Shown piece by piece: positions 7,908 to 16,816 of a stretch of DNA of 64,000 nt (positions are counted from its first letter, which is position 1; the number at the start of each line of letters is the position of its first letter). The stretch is taken from NCBI RefSeq assembly GCF_024138715.1, contig NZ_CP092074.1, positions 1,364,001-1,428,000 on the forward strand, given 5' to 3'. Origin of the DNA: Emticicia sp. 21SJ11W-3 (GTDB taxonomy: Bacteria; Bacteroidota; Bacteroidia; Cytophagales; Spirosomataceae). Below the pieces are notes generated by a model. The model saw only the letters and a program-made list of their open reading frames with translations. It was not told the origin of the DNA and made no database searches. The translations under genes and the position numbers were made by a program.

Positions 7908-7940
7908 AAATGTCCTTTGCCGATAGGGTAAAGGACATTT
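7908..7940. terminator. Bidirectional terminator between folE and the ABC gene
   Basis: AAATGTCCTTT (7908-7918) pairs perfectly with AAAGGACATTT (7930-7940) and runs into TTTTTATA on the plus strand. It sits between convergent genes and ends 1 base before the stop of the ABC transporter gene, so it can serve both. Confidence 0.8.
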
Positions 7941-7941
7941 T

Positions 7942-9723
7942 TTATACCTCTTCACCCTGCAATTGCTTTTCGTAAAGTTCTTTGTAGACGCCTGCTTTTT
8001 TCAATAATTCTTCATGTGTGCCTTGTTCAACAACTACTCCCTCATCTAGCATCAGAATTTTATTGGCAAGCTTGGCCGACGAAACCCTATGTGAAATAAT
8101 AATAGAAGTGCGGTTTTTCATTATTCTTTCCAGGTTATTCAGAATAATGTTTTCAGTGTTGGTGTCAACTGCCGACAGACAGTCGTCCAGTACCAGTATT
8201 CTGGGTTCGCGGGCTATGGCACGTGCAATAGAAAGGCGTTGTTTTTGTCCACCAGATAATGTAATTCCCCTTTCACCCAGTTTGGTTTCAAACTTGTCCG
8301 GAAAATCCATAATGTTTTTATACAAATCGGCATCTTTTACTGCCTGCACTACTTGTGCATCAGTAATGTCAGGCGAACCGAATTTGGCATTATTCAGAAT
8401 GGTGTCTGAAAACAGGAATACTTCCTGTGGCACGTATCCCATCTGGCTGCGCACATGTTGAATGTTATAATCTTTAATAGAAGTACCATCAATCAGAATA
8501 TCGCCCGATGTAGGGTCATACATTCTGCCAATCAGGTTGGCAATGGTACTTTTGCCTGAGCCCGTTGTGCCGAGAATAGCTACTGACTCCCCGGCTTTAA
8601 TATCCAGATTAAATCCTTTCAAAGCCTGAATACCTGAGTCCGGATAAATGAAGTCTACGTTTCTGAATGTTATATCGCCTTCAATTTCTTTGGTCAGGTT
8701 CTTTTCAGAAATAATGTCGGTTTTTATCTGCAGAAATTCATTGATGCGTTGTTGTGATGCCGCTGCTCTTTGTATCTGGCTTGAGGTCCATCCCAGTGCC
8801 GTCAGTGGCCATGTAAGCATAAAAACATACATAATAAACTCTGTGATATTGCCCGGGGTAAGCCTGCCGGCTATAATCTCCTGCCCGCCAATATAAACAC
8901 AAAGTACTGTACTTAAGCCAATCAGCAAGGCAATGGTAGGCGAGAACAGCGCATCAAAGCGGGTAAGCGACAACGATTTTGATTTATACACATTGCTTTC
9001 TTTTCTGAATCGTTCAACCGAGTCATCCTCACGGGCAAATGCTTTTAGCACTCTGATGCCCGAAAACGCTTCCTGAACAAATGTTGACAATTGGGAAAGG
9101 CTTCGCTGAATTTCTTCTGAACGCTTATTAACAGATGTACTTACAAAAAATATACTGGCCGATAGCAAAGGCATAGGTAGTAAAACCCACCAGGTGAGCC
9201 TTTCATTTACAGAAAACATATAACTGATAACCAGTACAACCAGCACCACCATGTTCATGAGATACATAATAGATGGCCCGATATAAACCCGCACCTTGCT
9301 TACATCTTCCGAAATACGTGCCATTAAGTCGCCGGTGTTATTTTTCCTGTAGAAACTCAGGGGTAGTGATTGATAATGCGCGTAAATCTCGTTTTTCATG
9401 TCATACTCAATATGGCGCGACATCACAATCAGTGTTTGCCTAACAGCAAACAGAAAAATGCCTTTCAGAATGGCCATTACTAAAATCAGTAATCCATAAA
9501 CCCCTATGCTTGTGCTGAAAACATCATACATATCGTTCTGTACCCTGGTGTTGTCAAACAGCAGGTAAACATCATACGTTTCTTTTACAAGGTCCAGGGC
9601 ATGGCGTACAACCTGTGCAGGTATGATACCAAAAAGATTCGATATGATTGTAAAAATTGTACCCAGTATGAGGTACCATTTATATTTAAGCAGAAACTTG
9701 TTGAGGTAGGCTAAATGCTTCAC
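7942..9723 (-). CDS. ABC exporter half-transporter (MsbA/BmrC-like), membrane plus ATPase
   Basis: The 593-residue fusion has six membrane helices in residues 1-320 and a nucleotide-binding domain with Walker A 'GTTGSGKST', signature 'LSGGQKQR' and Walker B 'ILVLDDCLSAVDT'. The residue after the Walker B Asp is Asp, not the usual catalytic Glu. In heterodimeric exporters such as BmrCD and TM287/288 this marks the subunit carrying the degenerate ATP site. No partner half-transporter lies nearby; the neighbours are folE and a Gfo/Idh gene. It acts in the inner membrane as a lipid, peptide or drug exporter; the substrate is unknown. Confidence 0.9.
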   Translation of the reverse strand: MKHLAYLNKFLLKYKWYLILGTIFTIISNLFGIIPAQVVRHALDLVKETYDVYLLFDNTRVQNDMYDVFSTSIGVYGLLILVMAILKGIFLFAVRQTLIVMSRHIEYDMKNEIYAHYQSLPLSFYRKNNTGDLMARISEDVSKVRVYIGPSIMYLMNMVVLVVLVISYMFSVNERLTWWVLLPMPLLSASIFFVSTSVNKRSEEIQRSLSQLSTFVQEAFSGIRVLKAFAREDDSVERFRKESNVYKSKSLSLTRFDALFSPTIALLIGLSTVLCVYIGGQEIIAGRLTPGNITEFIMYVFMLTWPLTALGWTSSQIQRAAASQQRINEFLQIKTDIISEKNLTKEIEGDITFRNVDFIYPDSGIQALKGFNLDIKAGESVAILGTTGSGKSTIANLIGRMYDPTSGDILIDGTSIKDYNIQHVRSQMGYVPQEVFLFSDTILNNAKFGSPDITDAQVVQAVKDADLYKNIMDFPDKFETKLGERGITLSGGQKQRLSIARAIAREPRILVLDDCLSAVDTNTENIILNNLERIMKNRTSIIISHRVSSAKLANKILMLDEGVVVEQGTHEELLKKAGVYKELYEKQLQGEEV

Positions 9724-9982
9724 AAAAAATACAGGTTTTTATTTCGGCAGGCATACTTTACCCGAAGAAACTATATATAGCTAACAGCAATTTTTTGAAA
9801 TTTGTTGCATCTTCGGTGAAAGCCCATAAAAATTATTCTGAGGCAATTCTTTCGCCTTCTAATCTGAAATAGCCTTGTGCCGGTGGTAAGCCGGCCACTT
9901 CTAAATTAAATTGTTTGTTGCAAAGTATTTTTTTAACTTGTATGCTTCAATTATTCACCCCTCTACTATAATAATCTTAACA

Positions 9983-11269
9983 ATGAAAAACCTTATCAAT
10001 CGTCGTGATTTTATCCGGCAAGGTGGTGCAGCAGCATTAGGAATGGCACTATTACCCGGCATGGTGCGCAAAGTAGCTCCCAGCGACCGTCTGCGAGTAG
10101 CCCATATCGGCCTTGGCGGAATGGGCAACAGCCACATGAACTGGTTTGCCGCATTGCCTGAGGTAGAGGTAGTGGCATTGTGTGATGTTGATTCTGAACA
10201 CCTGAACGCCAGTCTCAAAAGCCTGCAAACCAAGCAACCCAATACCAAAGCACAAGGCTATTCCGATTTCAGGCATATTCTTGACCGTAAAGACATTGAC
10301 GCCGTAACCTGCGCCACCCCCGACCACTGGCACGCTCAGGTAGCTATTATGGCTTTTCAGGCTGGAAAAGATGTTTATGGCGAAAAGCCGCTATCGTATA
10401 ACGTAAGAGAAGGCCAGCAGATGCTGAAAGCCATGAAGAAGCATGACCGTATTTTTCAGCTGGGCACCCAGATACACGCCGGCGATAACTACCACAGGGT
10501 TGTGGAGCTGATTAAAGCAGGTGCCATTGGTAAAGTACATACTGTAAGATTATGGAAAAGCGGCTTTCCTCCGGTTTTAGGGCCTGCCAATTACCAGACG
10601 CCACCTGCAAACCTTAACTGGGACATGTGGCTAGGGCCTGCGCCTTATTCACAGTACACGCCTGAGCGCTGCCATTTTACCTACCGTTATTTTCTTGATT
10701 ATTCAGGCGGGGTGTTTCAGGATTTCTGGTGCCACATTGCTGACGTAGTCTGGTGGGCTATTGAACCTAAAGGTCTAACAACTATAAAAGCCAAAGGAGA
10801 AGCGCCAGAAGGCATTGGCGATGCACCCAAATGGATTGATATTGATTACCAGTTTGATGGCCTGAAATTGCACTGGACTTCTCAGCCACCGGCCAATGTA
10901 GCAGGTGCCGAAAAAATGGGAATTGGGGCGTACTTTGAAGGTGAAAAAGGAACCCTGCTTTGTGATTATGGTTCTCGCACTATCACCATCAATGGCGTTG
11001 CCATGAAAGATATACCAGAGATACCGGTTACAATTGTCCGTTCTCCGGGGCATCAGCAAAACTTTGTTACGGCTGTAAAGAACCGCTCTTTACCGGAGTC
11101 TCACCTGGAATACGCCCGGCAGATGACCATGCCCATGCACCTGGGGCTGATTTCGTACAGATTGGGCCGTGAGCTACACTGGAATGCCAGAAAAGAAAGA
11201 TTCAGACACGATTCTGAAGCCAATGCAATGCTTTCGAGAGAGTATCGCAAAGGTTGGGACTTCATATAA
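9983..11269 (+). CDS. Gfo/Idh/MocA family oxidoreductase with Tat signal
   Basis: I chose ATG 9983 because it places a twin-arginine signal at once (N-R7-R8-D-F-I-R, then a hydrophobic stretch ending near 'MVRK'). The in-frame ATG-like start at 9911 would add 24 unrelated residues. The 428-residue protein has the Rossmann motif 'IGLGGMGNSH', the sugar-dehydrogenase motif Glu134-Lys-Pro ('GEKPLSYNV') and a C-terminal alpha/beta domain with 'GGVFQDFWCHIADVVWW'. Such periplasmic Bacteroidota members bind NAD(P) and act on sugar derivatives, including glycoside cleavage by transient oxidation. The substrate is unknown, and it appears monocistronic. Confidence 0.9.
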   Translation: MKNLINRRDFIRQGGAAALGMALLPGMVRKVAPSDRLRVAHIGLGGMGNSHMNWFAALPEVEVVALCDVDSEHLNASLKSLQTKQPNTKAQGYSDFRHILDRKDIDAVTCATPDHWHAQVAIMAFQAGKDVYGEKPLSYNVREGQQMLKAMKKHDRIFQLGTQIHAGDNYHRVVELIKAGAIGKVHTVRLWKSGFPPVLGPANYQTPPANLNWDMWLGPAPYSQYTPERCHFTYRYFLDYSGGVFQDFWCHIADVVWWAIEPKGLTTIKAKGEAPEGIGDAPKWIDIDYQFDGLKLHWTSQPPANVAGAEKMGIGAYFEGEKGTLLCDYGSRTITINGVAMKDIPEIPVTIVRSPGHQQNFVTAVKNRSLPESHLEYARQMTMPMHLGLISYRLGRELHWNARKERFRHDSEANAMLSREYRKGWDFI

Positions 11270-11300
11270 TTATTCTTACTGTTTTTAGCTGAGCAAAGGG

Positions 11301-11330
11301 GCTGTCTTGTTGCAAGGCAGCTTCTTTCTT
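11301..11330 (+). terminator. Intrinsic terminator after the Gfo/Idh gene
   Basis: GCTGTCTTG (11301-11309) pairs with CAAGGCAGC (11313-11321), with one G-U pair and a 3-base loop, and is followed by TTCTTTCTT. It lies 32 bases after the stop codon. Confidence 0.75.
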
Positions 11331-11428
11331 AACAATTTTATATCAATAAGTTTGACAGAATTTTTACTGATTTATACTACATTGCCGGCATTTGGTACTT
11401 CTTATAATTTTTATTTGCCAACACCCTT

Positions 11429-12685
11429 ATGTTACGCTTCTCAAAAAATTTATTTTTTCTGATGGCAGTGATTTTTGCCGGTGGTTCTGTATCAGTTTTT
11501 AGCCAGAACGCAAAAAAGCCTTATGTAGTTATGGTTTCGTTTGATGGTTTCAGACATGATTATGTAGAGAAATACGAGCCAGAAAATATCAGGAAATTTA
11601 TAAAAAAAGGAGCCGCTGCCACCAGAATGCTGCCTTCGTATCCCAGCAAAACATTCCCCAATCATTACACGCTGGTAACAGGATTGTATCCTGAGCATCA
11701 TGGGCTGGTAGACAATAGTTTTTATGATGCAGGCAGAGACGCCTACTATACCATCAGGCAGAGAGACAAAGTGGAGGACCCATATTATTACGGCGGCCTG
11801 CCCCTCTGGCAATTGGTACAGCAAAACGGCATGAAGGCGGCTTCATTTTTCTGGGTGGGTTCAGAGGCGCCGGTAGGAGGCCAGTATCCATCCTATTTTC
11901 ATAAATATGATGGCGCTGTGCCGTATAAAAACCGTATTCAGGCGGTTTTTGACTGGTTGAATCTGCCGGAGGCACAAAGACCACATCTGATAACTGTTTA
12001 CTTTGACATGGTAGATACCAAAGGGCATGAGTATGGCCCCAATGCGCCTGAAACCAAAGCCGCAGTAATGCAGGCAGATAGTCTTGTTGGGTTGCTTATG
12101 AACGGTTTAAAGAAGATAAAATTACCTGTGGATGTAATACTGACAGCAGACCATGGAATGTATGAAATGAAAAACCAGCCCGAAACATTTATTTATACCG
12201 AAGACCTGCTGGAGGGATTTGATAAAAACGACTTTGTGTTTGTGAATAGTGGTACGCACGCCGGTATTTTTCTGAAAAATAAAGGTATTGAAGATGCTAT
12301 TATCCGGTCTATCGGTGCAAGGCAGAATCATTTTAAAGTGTACAAAAGAGCAGATATGCCACCGCATCTGCATTTCAATAATCACCCCCGAATCGGCGAT
12401 ATAATGCTACTGGCTGAACCCGGCTACGGGTTTTATTCAAAAGAAAGCCTTACCAAAAGACCCGAGGTCAGAAAGGTTTGGGGGGTACATGGGTACGACC
12501 CCCAGGCTGTACCCGAAATGGGAACCATTTTTTATGCGCAGGGGCCACATATTAAAAAAGGAATCAATATTCCTGAGTTTAAGAATATCCATGTCTATCC
12601 ATTCATAGTAACCTTATTGGGGATACCCATGCCTGCCGATATTGATGGCGATGCCACAGTATTACAAGCAATTATTAAGAAATAA
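11429..12685 (+). CDS. NPP-type nucleotide pyrophosphatase/phosphodiesterase (alkaline phosphatase superfamily)
   Basis: The 418-residue protein has a signal peptide (about residues 1-25, ending 'VFSQN'). The metal and catalytic residues of the ecto-nucleotide pyrophosphatase family are present. They include an Asp in 'VSFDGFRHD', the Thr nucleophile near residue 74 in 'SKTFPNHYT', Asp and His in 'DMVDTKGHEYGP', Asp-His in 'TADHGM' and a C-terminal His in 'GVHGYDP'. It should hydrolyse phosphodiester or pyrophosphate bonds of nucleotides or lipids in the periplasm using two zinc ions. It is a single gene converging on mqo with a 14-base gap. Confidence 0.9.
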   Translation: MLRFSKNLFFLMAVIFAGGSVSVFSQNAKKPYVVMVSFDGFRHDYVEKYEPENIRKFIKKGAAATRMLPSYPSKTFPNHYTLVTGLYPEHHGLVDNSFYDAGRDAYYTIRQRDKVEDPYYYGGLPLWQLVQQNGMKAASFFWVGSEAPVGGQYPSYFHKYDGAVPYKNRIQAVFDWLNLPEAQRPHLITVYFDMVDTKGHEYGPNAPETKAAVMQADSLVGLLMNGLKKIKLPVDVILTADHGMYEMKNQPETFIYTEDLLEGFDKNDFVFVNSGTHAGIFLKNKGIEDAIIRSIGARQNHFKVYKRADMPPHLHFNNHPRIGDIMLLAEPGYGFYSKESLTKRPEVRKVWGVHGYDPQAVPEMGTIFYAQGPHIKKGINIPEFKNIHVYPFIVTLLGIPMPADIDGDATVLQAIIKK

Positions 12686-12699
12686 TACCCAATGGTTTT

Positions 12700-14202
12700 T
12701 CAGGAGAAAGTTTTCTCTTTCAGGCGTAGAGCTTCTGTTGTGCGCGCTCTTACAGCTAATGCGAGTTCAGCATCGGTTTCAAGCGATTGCCCGTAAGACG
12801 GAATAAGCTTTTGCAATTTGCTTTGCCATTTTTGAGAGGCTTCTAATGCCGGAAAGCACTTTTTTATTAAATCGAGCATAATAGAAACAGCAGTAGAAGC
12901 ACCAGGAGAAGCACCCAGTAAAGTAGCCAGTGAGCCGTCTTTGGCATTGACTACTTCAGTGCCGAATTCAAGTACGCCACCTTCTTTTTCGTCTTTTTTA
13001 ATTACTTGTACGCGTTGCCCTGCTGTCATCAACTCCCAGTCTTCCAGTCTGGCAGTGGGCATATAATCCAGCAATGCTTCCAGGCGGTCTTGTGGCGACT
13101 GCGTTACTTGTTCTATCAGATATTTGGTAAGGGGTATATTATGAGCGCCCGCCGAAATAAGTGGCCAGATATTATTCCATTTAACAGAGTGCGGTAAGTC
13201 CATATAAGAACCATGTTTCAGAAACCTGGTGGAAAAACCTGCAAATGGCCCGAAAAGCAGCGCTTTCTTACCATCTATTATTCGGGTGTCCAGATGTGGA
13301 ACAGACATAGGCGGAGAACCCACACTTGCTTTACCATATACTTTAGCGCAGTGTTTTTCTATTAAATCTGGTTTGTTGCAAACCAGCCATTTACCGCTTA
13401 TCGGGAAACCCCCATACCCGCGGCCTTCCGGAATATCAGATTTTTCAAGCAGGGGTAAAGACCCCCCGCCAGCGCCAATAAAAACAAACCGTGCCTTATG
13501 ATTTTGCTCTTTGCCCGTATTCAGATTCTTTACCTCTATTTCCCATTCGCCGTTGTTTAGTCTTCTGATGTCTTCTACCTCATGGTGGAGATTCAATTCA
13601 ACACCATCAGATTTTTCAAGATAATCAAACAAAAAACGTGACACAGCCCCGAAGTTTACGTCAGTGCCTATCTCCATGCAAGTGGCTGCCACTTGCTGTG
13701 TTTTGTCTCGCCCTTCCATAATCAGGGGCGTCCAATTTTTTATTTCATCATAATTGTCCGAAAACTCCATGTCTTTAAACAAATGATGTTGACGCAGCGC
13801 CTGATATCGTTTTTTCAGATATACAGTGTTTTCGTTACCCCATACAAAACTCATGTGGGGTATGCGCCGTATCATCTGGCCCGGGTCATTGATGATGCCT
13901 TCCTGTACCAAAGTAGACCAGAACTCTTTGGAGGTTTCAAACGAGGCAGCAATTTTAACGGCTTTATCTATATTGATACTGCCGTCAGGTTTTTCAGGCG
14001 TATAGTTGAGTTCGCAGAAAGCAGAATGGCCTGTGCCTGCGTTATTCCAAGCTTCCGACGACTCCGCCGTTACTCTGTCCATTCGCTCAAAGATTTTTAT
14101 TTTCCATTCAGGTTCCAGTTTTTTTAATAAGGTACCCAGCGTGGCGCTCATGATACCGGCGCCAATCAGAATAACATCACTTACGCTATCATTACTTGTC
14201 AT
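12700..14202 (-). CDS. mqo: Malate:quinone oxidoreductase
   Basis: The 500-residue peripheral membrane flavoenzyme oxidises malate to oxaloacetate and passes electrons to quinone, replacing or supplementing NAD-linked malate dehydrogenase in the TCA cycle. It starts with the FAD-binding 'LIGAGIMSATLG', followed by the Mqo signature 'WNNAGTGHSAFCELNYTP'. Further conserved segments are 'GAGGGSLPLLEKS', 'GYGGFPISGKWL' and 'LLGASPGASTA' near the C-terminus. Length and motifs are full and intact. It is probably transcribed alone: 48 bases separate its start from the helicase gene behind it. Confidence 0.96.
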   Translation of the reverse strand: MTSNDSVSDVILIGAGIMSATLGTLLKKLEPEWKIKIFERMDRVTAESSEAWNNAGTGHSAFCELNYTPEKPDGSINIDKAVKIAASFETSKEFWSTLVQEGIINDPGQMIRRIPHMSFVWGNENTVYLKKRYQALRQHHLFKDMEFSDNYDEIKNWTPLIMEGRDKTQQVAATCMEIGTDVNFGAVSRFLFDYLEKSDGVELNLHHEVEDIRRLNNGEWEIEVKNLNTGKEQNHKARFVFIGAGGGSLPLLEKSDIPEGRGYGGFPISGKWLVCNKPDLIEKHCAKVYGKASVGSPPMSVPHLDTRIIDGKKALLFGPFAGFSTRFLKHGSYMDLPHSVKWNNIWPLISAGAHNIPLTKYLIEQVTQSPQDRLEALLDYMPTARLEDWELMTAGQRVQVIKKDEKEGGVLEFGTEVVNAKDGSLATLLGASPGASTAVSIMLDLIKKCFPALEASQKWQSKLQKLIPSYGQSLETDAELALAVRARTTEALRLKEKTFS

Positions 14203-14250
14203 ATTTTTAATCGGTTTTTAAGAACCTTAAATGGGTATCAGAGACCTTCA

Positions 14251-16752
14251 TTACTGTTTCATAAATACACCAAATAAAGAGCCTAATGCCTGCACGGCAT
14301 CATTGATTACTTCCTCGTTTTCTACTTCTATTTTCAAAAACACCCGGCCAGTCTCATCTTTTTGCGTAATACTGTCTATCATGTCTCTGGTTGCCTGTGG
14401 GTCTTTCAGGGTTTTACCTAACTGTGCTAAAAAATGAATGCCAGTCTGAATTAGCTCATGCGTTGGCTTGCTGCTATTAGTATTAATGGCGGGCTCTGTC
14501 TCTGGTTGATTTACATCATCATCACCCGGAAAAGCCGCCGACTCATGGGGTGTGCTTGCGGTAGTTTCATCGGCAATTTCATATATAATATTTTCTTCAG
14601 CATTTTCAGCAACTTCTTCGGGTTCTGTCATCTGGTTATCTTCAGGCACGAGGGTCTCCACCGAGTCCATAAATTGCCTGAATTCATCTTCACCTACAAA
14701 GATGGTGTCTTCTCCGCCGTCAAGTACGCCCTTTGCTATCGCGCCTTTAAATTGCAGTACATCCAGCATACGTTGTTCTATAGTACCTGCGGAAATGAGA
14801 TTGATAATGGAAACGTTGTTTTCTTGTCCGAGCCTGTAAATACGGCCAATTCTCTGTTCAAGCACCGCCGGGTTCCAGGGGATATCCAGATTAATCAGTA
14901 AAGAGGCATTTTGCAGATTCAGGCCCACGCCTCCGGCATCTGTTGATAAAAATACACGGCTGGCAGGGTTGTTCTGAAAGTTCTCCAGTAATTCTTTTCG
15001 TTTTAGGCTTTCAATCCCTCCATGCAGGTGCTCAAACAGTACATGCCGTTTTTCGAGTTCTTCGGCTACCAATCGGGTCATCCGTTCCCACTGGCTGAAA
15101 ACCACCACTTTTTCGTCTGAATGCTGCAATACTTCATCCAGAATATTCATTACCTCATCTACCTTGGTATCATGTCTTGTTTTCTGGTCAAGTATAAAGG
15201 TGCTGTCACAAATCATCCGCATCTGGTTGAGTGTCAATATCAGGCGTTTGCGGTCTGTTTCGTTCAGGAATCCTGCCTTTCGCCACCTTGTTACCAATTT
15301 GGCTACATTGTCGCCCATATCGTTATGGATTTTTGTCTGCTGGGGTGTCATTGGCACCAGCAGGTTTTTATCCATCCGTATGGGTAATTCAGAAAGTACC
15401 TCCTTTTTTGTCCGTCTTATTAAAACATCGCTCAGGTCTGATGCGATTTTGTTCAGATTCTTATAGCCAATAATTTGCCCCGACTCATCAGTTATCTGAT
15501 GCTCGTTCAGAAAATGATGCATTGGGCCTAACCGGTACACATCTATAAACTGCATAATTGAATACAGTTCTTCCAGCTTGTTTTCAATGGGGGTGCCGGT
15601 CAAAACTATGGCGTAGGGTGTAGAAATCTTTTTAATTTGCTGCGAAACCTTCGTTTTCCAGTTCTTGATACGCTGGGCTTCATCCAGAATAACCAGGTCA
15701 GGCTCCATTCTGTTCAGCCAGTCAAGGTCATGTGTCATGGTATGGTAACTTACCACCACATAAAAGGCATCTGTACTGCGCCAGTAACGATCTTTGCGCT
15801 TTTGCAGGCTGCTTTCCACTACATAAACACTGCTGTCTGTAAATCTTTCAATTTCGGCCTTCCACTGATATTTTAGCGAAGTAGGACACACTACCAGAAC
15901 CCGGTTAATACCCAGCTCTTTTTTGTAGAGTTCGGCAGTGGCAATGGCCTGCAGGGTTTTGCCAAGCCCCATTTCGTCGGCTATCAGGCTTTTACCAGCC
16001 AGAGCAGCAAAAAAGACACCTTTGCGTTGATAGGGGAAGAGCGATGCCTTTATCAGGTTATTGAAATAACCGTCGTTTTCGCCATCAGGAATAACCCGCC
16101 AGAGGTAATCCCGTCGGCGTATCTTATCTCTTTCGGCAATTACAAAATCAAGGGCATCAGGGTAGCACCTGAAAGTATTGCTTAATGCTGCGGCTTTTTC
16201 AAGAAACAACTCAAATACGGCAAAAGAAGCAGGCTTTAAGGTTCCGTCAGCATCAAAATAGATTTGTGCCAGCGCTTCAAATTCATCTTTCTTATAAGCA
16301 CCAATACGGATTCTGATTAGACGGCCATGCCTGTAATCGACATATACAGAGGTATAAGCAGGCTCAAAACCATCTTTCATGGCTTTTTTGAAGCCTTTCA
16401 GTTCGCTCAGATGGTGCATTACTGCACTGATATGCTTGCAGACACCGAGGCGGTTAGTTTTGAAATCGAAGCAATCGCAGTAGTTCCGGCTGTCGTCGGC
16501 ACTTCTGATGGCAACTTTGTATGTATTATTGGTGAGGGTGTTGGTTACCTGGAAATCGGAGAAGAACTCCCGGTTGCCCACATTGATGATTCTGAATTCG
16601 TGTTCATTGTCTTTTCCGAATTGCCTGCGTAATGCCACCTGCCATTCTTCGAGGGTCAGATTATCCGGTTTGCGATGATAGGATATTTTCTTAGGTATTT
16701 CAACCTTGATTTTCTTCGTATCCTTGCCCGGAGATGTTTTTTTAATTGCCAT
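14251..16752 (-). CDS. SNF2-family helicase with N-terminal SWIM zinc finger
   Basis: I chose the internal ATG at 16752 (MAIKKTSPGKD) because the 14 residues before it are atypical. The 833-residue protein has a SWIM motif C-x-C-x(n)-C-x-H near residues 85-105. The SNF2 ATPase core follows: Walker A 'DEMGLGKTLQ' near 262, 'LVILDEAQR' near 354, 'VFSQWERM' near 557 and 'QRIGRIYRLGQ' near 635. A linker rich in Glu, Asp and Asn (about 665-760) precedes a short C-terminal domain. It should be an ATP-driven DNA translocase or remodeller. No nuclease or methylase partner is adjacent, so a link to restriction or defence is not supported. Confidence 0.93.
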   Translation of the reverse strand: MAIKKTSPGKDTKKIKVEIPKKISYHRKPDNLTLEEWQVALRRQFGKDNEHEFRIINVGNREFFSDFQVTNTLTNNTYKVAIRSADDSRNYCDCFDFKTNRLGVCKHISAVMHHLSELKGFKKAMKDGFEPAYTSVYVDYRHGRLIRIRIGAYKKDEFEALAQIYFDADGTLKPASFAVFELFLEKAAALSNTFRCYPDALDFVIAERDKIRRRDYLWRVIPDGENDGYFNNLIKASLFPYQRKGVFFAALAGKSLIADEMGLGKTLQAIATAELYKKELGINRVLVVCPTSLKYQWKAEIERFTDSSVYVVESSLQKRKDRYWRSTDAFYVVVSYHTMTHDLDWLNRMEPDLVILDEAQRIKNWKTKVSQQIKKISTPYAIVLTGTPIENKLEELYSIMQFIDVYRLGPMHHFLNEHQITDESGQIIGYKNLNKIASDLSDVLIRRTKKEVLSELPIRMDKNLLVPMTPQQTKIHNDMGDNVAKLVTRWRKAGFLNETDRKRLILTLNQMRMICDSTFILDQKTRHDTKVDEVMNILDEVLQHSDEKVVVFSQWERMTRLVAEELEKRHVLFEHLHGGIESLKRKELLENFQNNPASRVFLSTDAGGVGLNLQNASLLINLDIPWNPAVLEQRIGRIYRLGQENNVSIINLISAGTIEQRMLDVLQFKGAIAKGVLDGGEDTIFVGEDEFRQFMDSVETLVPEDNQMTEPEEVAENAEENIIYEIADETTASTPHESAAFPGDDDVNQPETEPAINTNSSKPTHELIQTGIHFLAQLGKTLKDPQATRDMIDSITQKDETGRVFLKIEVENEEVINDAVQALGSLFGVFMKQ

Positions 16753-16816
16753 TTCAAAATTGTAAAAAACAGATGAAAAGTATTCAAATTGCAACTTATG
16801 AATTTTATGGCCGAAG

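Noticed and set aside
14251-16752. SNF2 helicase as part of a DISARM- or restriction-like defence system
   Set aside because: Neighbours are mqo and S41 peptidase genes; no methylase, nuclease or phospholipase partner is present.
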